From Flavobacteriaceae bacterium (GTDB lineage Bacteria > Bacteroidota > Bacteroidia > Flavobacteriales > Flavobacteriaceae), in NCBI GenBank assembly GCA_008081325.1, contig VMCO01000158.1:1-9205 (forward strand): a DNA stretch of 9,205 bases. The letters are read 5' to 3'. The first letter of the stretch is position 1, and each line of letters begins with the position of its first letter. The notes beneath the pieces are model-generated. The model ran no database searches, was not told where the DNA came from, and saw only the letters and a list, made by a program, of their open reading frames with translations. Of the stretch, positions 6,914 to 9,205 are shown piece after piece. The position numbers and the translations under genes were made by a program.

Positions 6914-8801
6914 CTTTTAAATAATCCTCTATACATTCAGGATTTTTCATAGCACCCTTAGAAATAACATCATCAACACTTTTTCCTAATAAAATCTTTT
7001 TTATGGGAATTTCCATTTTTTTACCACTGATTGTATAGGGAATTTGTGAGATTGAAAAAATTAGATTTGGCGTATGTCTGGGAGAACATTCCTTTCTAAT
7101 TTTGCTGTTGATTTTATTTTTAAATTCAGCATCCAACTTCAATTTAGTTTCTATAAACAATATAAGTTTGCTGTTACTACCAAAATTTAAATCAATGATC
7201 AAGGAATCTTTGATTTCAGAAATACTATCCAATACAGAGTAAATTTCAGATGTTCCAATTCTAATTCCGTTTCTATTTAATGTTGCATCTGAACGCCCTT
7301 GCATTAAAATTCCGCGTTGATCATCAATTAATATCCAATCACCATGAGTCCAAACTCCCTTATTCTTCTCAAAATATGAGTCGTGATATTTTTCAAAATT
7401 TATATCACCCCAAAAAAACAAAGGCATTGATGGCAATGGTTCTGTAATTACTAATTCACCTGTTTCACCAACAATCTTTTTTCCTTTATCATTCCACGCT
7501 TCAATTGAGGCACCGAGCATTTTACACTGTAAGAATCCTGCGAAAACTGGTAATTTTGTACATCCTCCGATAAATGCTGAACACACATCAGTACCACCAC
7601 TTAATGAAACAATTTGAGTGTCTGGTAGTTTTTTTTGTAACCATTTAAAGGCTTCAATTGACAGTGGTGATCCGGTTGCGCCAATTGTTTTTATACAATT
7701 CAAATCACTATCATTTACATCTTTTATATTTTGCTTCATGCTGGCTATAAATAGGGGAGATCCATTTCCAAAATGATTTATCTTAGCATCTTTTGCAAAC
7801 CTCCATTGTGCTCCTATATCAGGATAATTAGCAGCACCGTCGTAAAGACACAGCGTAGCCCCACACAGAAACGATCCTATTGCATAATTCCACATCATCC
7901 ATCCGGTTGTTGTATTCCAAAAAAATCTATCACCCTTAATAATATTTTGATGTAATGAATGAGATTTGTATTGCTCTAATAATATCCCCCCAGTTCCATG
8001 TGTAATTGCTTTAGGCTTTCCAGTAGTTCCTGATGAAAACAGAACCCAAATAGGATCATTGAATTTTACAGACTTTAATTCAAAATCAATCCAATAGTTA
8101 GATTGAAAATTCCATGAATTAAAGCTTGAATCAAATAAAATGGTGTTTTTTACCGAAGGTAATTTTTTTTCAAGGTCATTAATTTTATCTTTTTGTTCAT
8201 ATAATTTGCCATTATATAAATAGCTTTTATGAGCTAATAAAACTTTAGGGTCTAGCTGATTAAATCTGTTCACAATACTTTCAACCCCAAAATCAGGGGA
8301 ACAGCAAGACCAGATTGCTCCCAAAGAATTTACAGCGATAAAGGACGCTATCGTGTCAGGATGATTAAGTAAATATCCAGCTACAACATCACCCTTACTT
8401 ATACCAAAACCAACAAGACTCTCACGTATTTTTTTTACTTTTTCTAATAAACTATTCCATGAAATCTCAATAATAGTATCAGATTCATTTTTATATATAA
8501 TCGCAGTTTCTCCTTTTTTTGCATGACGCAAAATGTGATTTGAATAACTTAATTCAGCATTCTTAAACCATTCAGTTTTATAAAAAGGAATATTTTTTTT
8601 TAAAACAAAGTCGTATTTCTGATCGAATTCTATTTTATAAAACTCGGCTATTGACTCCCAAAAATTTTCAAGATTTGTTATTGACCATTGGTGAAGTTCA
8701 CCATAATTTGAAAAATTCAAATTATACTTTTTAGAAATAAAAGATTCAAATTCAAATAAATTTGATGACTCATAATTTTTTGAAACCCAAATTTTATCCA
8801 T
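6879..8801 (-). CDS. Acetoacetyl-CoA synthetase (acetoacetate--CoA ligase)
   Basis: The enzyme activates acetoacetate with ATP and CoA to acetoacetyl-CoA via an acyl-adenylate, feeding ketone-body or leucine-derived carbon into central or storage metabolism. The 640 aa match the family length. The N-terminal ACS-type region has QWSITNLENFWES (about 38-50) and WFKNAELSYSNHILRHA, the acetoacetyl-CoA synthetase version of the family's WFPGARLNFAEN segment. The AMP-binding loop is SSGTTGKPK at 256-264. Next come NTTTGWMMWN at 296-305, SGGTDVCSAFIGG at 401-413, which separates it from acetyl-CoA synthetase, then GRSDATLNRNGIRIG at 502-516. The catalytic lysine of motif A10 is in SGKKMEIPIKK, K594. 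The ATG at 8801 lies 2 bp after the ABC ATPase stop, so the two are co-transcribed. The last 11 codons plus the stop overlap the penicillin-binding protein gene. Confidence 0.94.
   Translation of the reverse strand: MDKIWVSKNYESSNLFEFESFISKKYNLNFSNYGELHQWSITNLENFWESIAEFYKIEFDQKYDFVLKKNIPFYKTEWFKNAELSYSNHILRHAKKGETAIIYKNESDTIIEISWNSLLEKVKKIRESLVGFGISKGDVVAGYLLNHPDTIASFIAVNSLGAIWSCCSPDFGVESIVNRFNQLDPKVLLAHKSYLYNGKLYEQKDKINDLEKKLPSVKNTILFDSSFNSWNFQSNYWIDFELKSVKFNDPIWVLFSSGTTGKPKAITHGTGGILLEQYKSHSLHQNIIKGDRFFWNTTTGWMMWNYAIGSFLCGATLCLYDGAANYPDIGAQWRFAKDAKINHFGNGSPLFIASMKQNIKDVNDSDLNCIKTIGATGSPLSIEAFKWLQKKLPDTQIVSLSGGTDVCSAFIGGCTKLPVFAGFLQCKMLGASIEAWNDKGKKIVGETGELVITEPLPSMPLFFWGDINFEKYHDSYFEKNKGVWTHGDWILIDDQRGILMQGRSDATLNRNGIRIGTSEIYSVLDSISEIKDSLIIDLNFGSNSKLILFIETKLKLDAEFKNKINSKIRKECSPRHTPNLIFSISQIPYTISGKKMEIPIKKILLGKSVDDVISKGAMKNPECIEDYLKVRNQYLESLDQ
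6923..6948 (+). terminator. Possible intrinsic terminator of the trhO-PBP operon
   Basis: AATCCT at 6923-6928 and AGGATT at 6939-6944 form a perfect 6-bp stem around a 10-nt loop, ending in a T run. It begins 10 bp after the penicillin-binding protein stop and lies inside the 3' coding end of acetoacetyl-CoA synthetase. Its position suits a terminator for the plus-strand operon. The stem is short and the loop large, so the call is tentative. Confidence 0.3.
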
Positions 8802-8803
8802 AC

Positions 8804-9205
8804 TTATAATGATGCTTTTATTAGTTTTTTGGTATAATCGTTTTTTGGTTCATTGAACAACAAATCTGCATCCTCGTATTCAACAACTTTTCCACCATAA
8901 AGTACTAAAATTTTATCCGACATATATTTTACAACCGAAAGATCATGTGAAATAAAAATATAAGTGAAACTATATTTTTGCTTTAATTGATTTAATAGGT
9001 TAAGTACAGTAGCTTGAATTGACACATCAAGTGCAGAAACAGACTCATCACATATTAAAACCTGTGGGTTTACGCTGATTGCTCTCGCTATACATACCCT
9101 TTGTCTTTGTCCGCCAGAAAGTTCGTGGGGGTAACGCTCTAAATAATTTTCACTAAGCCCGACATCAGTTACTAATTCTTTACATTTATCATAGACCTCA
9201 TCTTT
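8804..9205 (-). CDS. Oligopeptide/dipeptide-type ABC transporter ATPase, C-terminal fragment
   Basis: The gene enters from beyond the right edge and shows its last 133 codons. These carry the signature motif LSGGQRQR (coding near 9098-9121), then RAISVNPQ, Walker B VLICDES with the catalytic Asp-Glu, the D-loop SALD, SIQATVLNLL, and the H-loop ISHD before LSVVKYMSDKILVLYGGKVVE. SALDVSIQ and LSVVKYMSD are typical of the OppD/OppF/DppF subfamily, which powers peptide import from the inner face of the membrane. The usual P after DE is S (CDESVSALD), which leaves the Walker B acid intact. The protein ends soon after NDYTKKLIKASL, with little of the C-terminal extension of classical OppF. A shorter frame starting at GTG 9025 is not the gene start, because coding continues upstream without a stop. 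Walker A lies outside the window, so a single or tandem ATPase cannot be distinguished. Confidence 0.92.
   Translation of the reverse strand, partial: KDEVYDKCKELVTDVGLSENYLERYPHELSGGQRQRVCIARAISVNPQVLICDESVSALDVSIQATVLNLLNQLKQKYSFTYIFISHDLSVVKYMSDKILVLYGGKVVEYEDADLLFNEPKNDYTKKLIKASL

Noticed and set aside
9023..9025. A GTG within the ABC ATPase gene as the start of a 73-aa protein.
   Set aside because: The reading frame continues upstream to the window edge and encodes LSGGQRQR and Walker B, so the GTG is an internal valine codon.
1..9205. Search for CRISPR arrays, insertion sequences, att sites, tRNA genes, toxin-antitoxin or defence genes.
   Set aside because: No direct-repeat arrays, terminal inverted repeats, transposase motifs or cloverleaf sequences were seen, and nearly all the DNA is accounted for by conserved housekeeping genes.

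Overview
This is an AT-rich (by eye roughly 30% G+C), gene-dense chromosomal stretch from a member of the Bacteroidota, most likely a marine-type Flavobacteriia. The evidence is the order trhO - PSP1/RicT - gldH - penicillin-binding protein 1A, the Bacteroidota-specific gliding lipoprotein GldH, a flavobacterial-type RecA, and matches to the Bacteroidota sigma-factor -7 box (TAnnTTTG) upstream of several genes. Shine-Dalgarno sequences are weak or absent, as is usual in this phylum.

Layout. At the left edge is the N-terminus of trpS (minus strand, cut by the window). It diverges across about 40-50 bp from plsC, a lysophosphatidate acyltransferase. plsC converges on recA (minus strand) and their stop codons overlap by 4 bp. 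A 112-bp gap separates recA from a divergent plus-strand cluster: trhO (tRNA U34 hydroxylase), ricT/PSP1, gldH and a class A penicillin-binding protein. The junctions are a 1-bp stop/start overlap, an 8-bp overlap and a 2-bp gap, so the cluster is very probably one operon. It converges on a minus-strand pair at the right edge, an oligopeptide-type ABC ATPase (cut by the window) followed 2 bp later by acetoacetyl-CoA synthetase. The penicillin-binding protein and the synthetase overlap antisense by 35 bp at their 3' ends.

How the genes work together. Most are housekeeping genes: tRNA charging, phospholipid synthesis, recombination, tRNA modification, RNA-processing or regulatory factor, cell-wall synthesis, a lipoprotein tied to gliding and type IX secretion, peptide uptake, and activation of acetoacetate. 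The plus-strand operon joins RNA-related functions (trhO, ricT) to cell-envelope functions (gldH, PBP1A).

I found no mobile element, CRISPR array, RNA gene, toxin-antitoxin or defence locus, and no convincing new system. The points worth a second look are compact: paired -7 boxes almost touching the divergent trpS and plsC starts (possible leaderless mRNAs), a long A-tract at the ricT/gldH overlap, the extra N-terminal cysteines of RicT, and the antisense overlap of two intact genes. No gap exceeds 300 bases.
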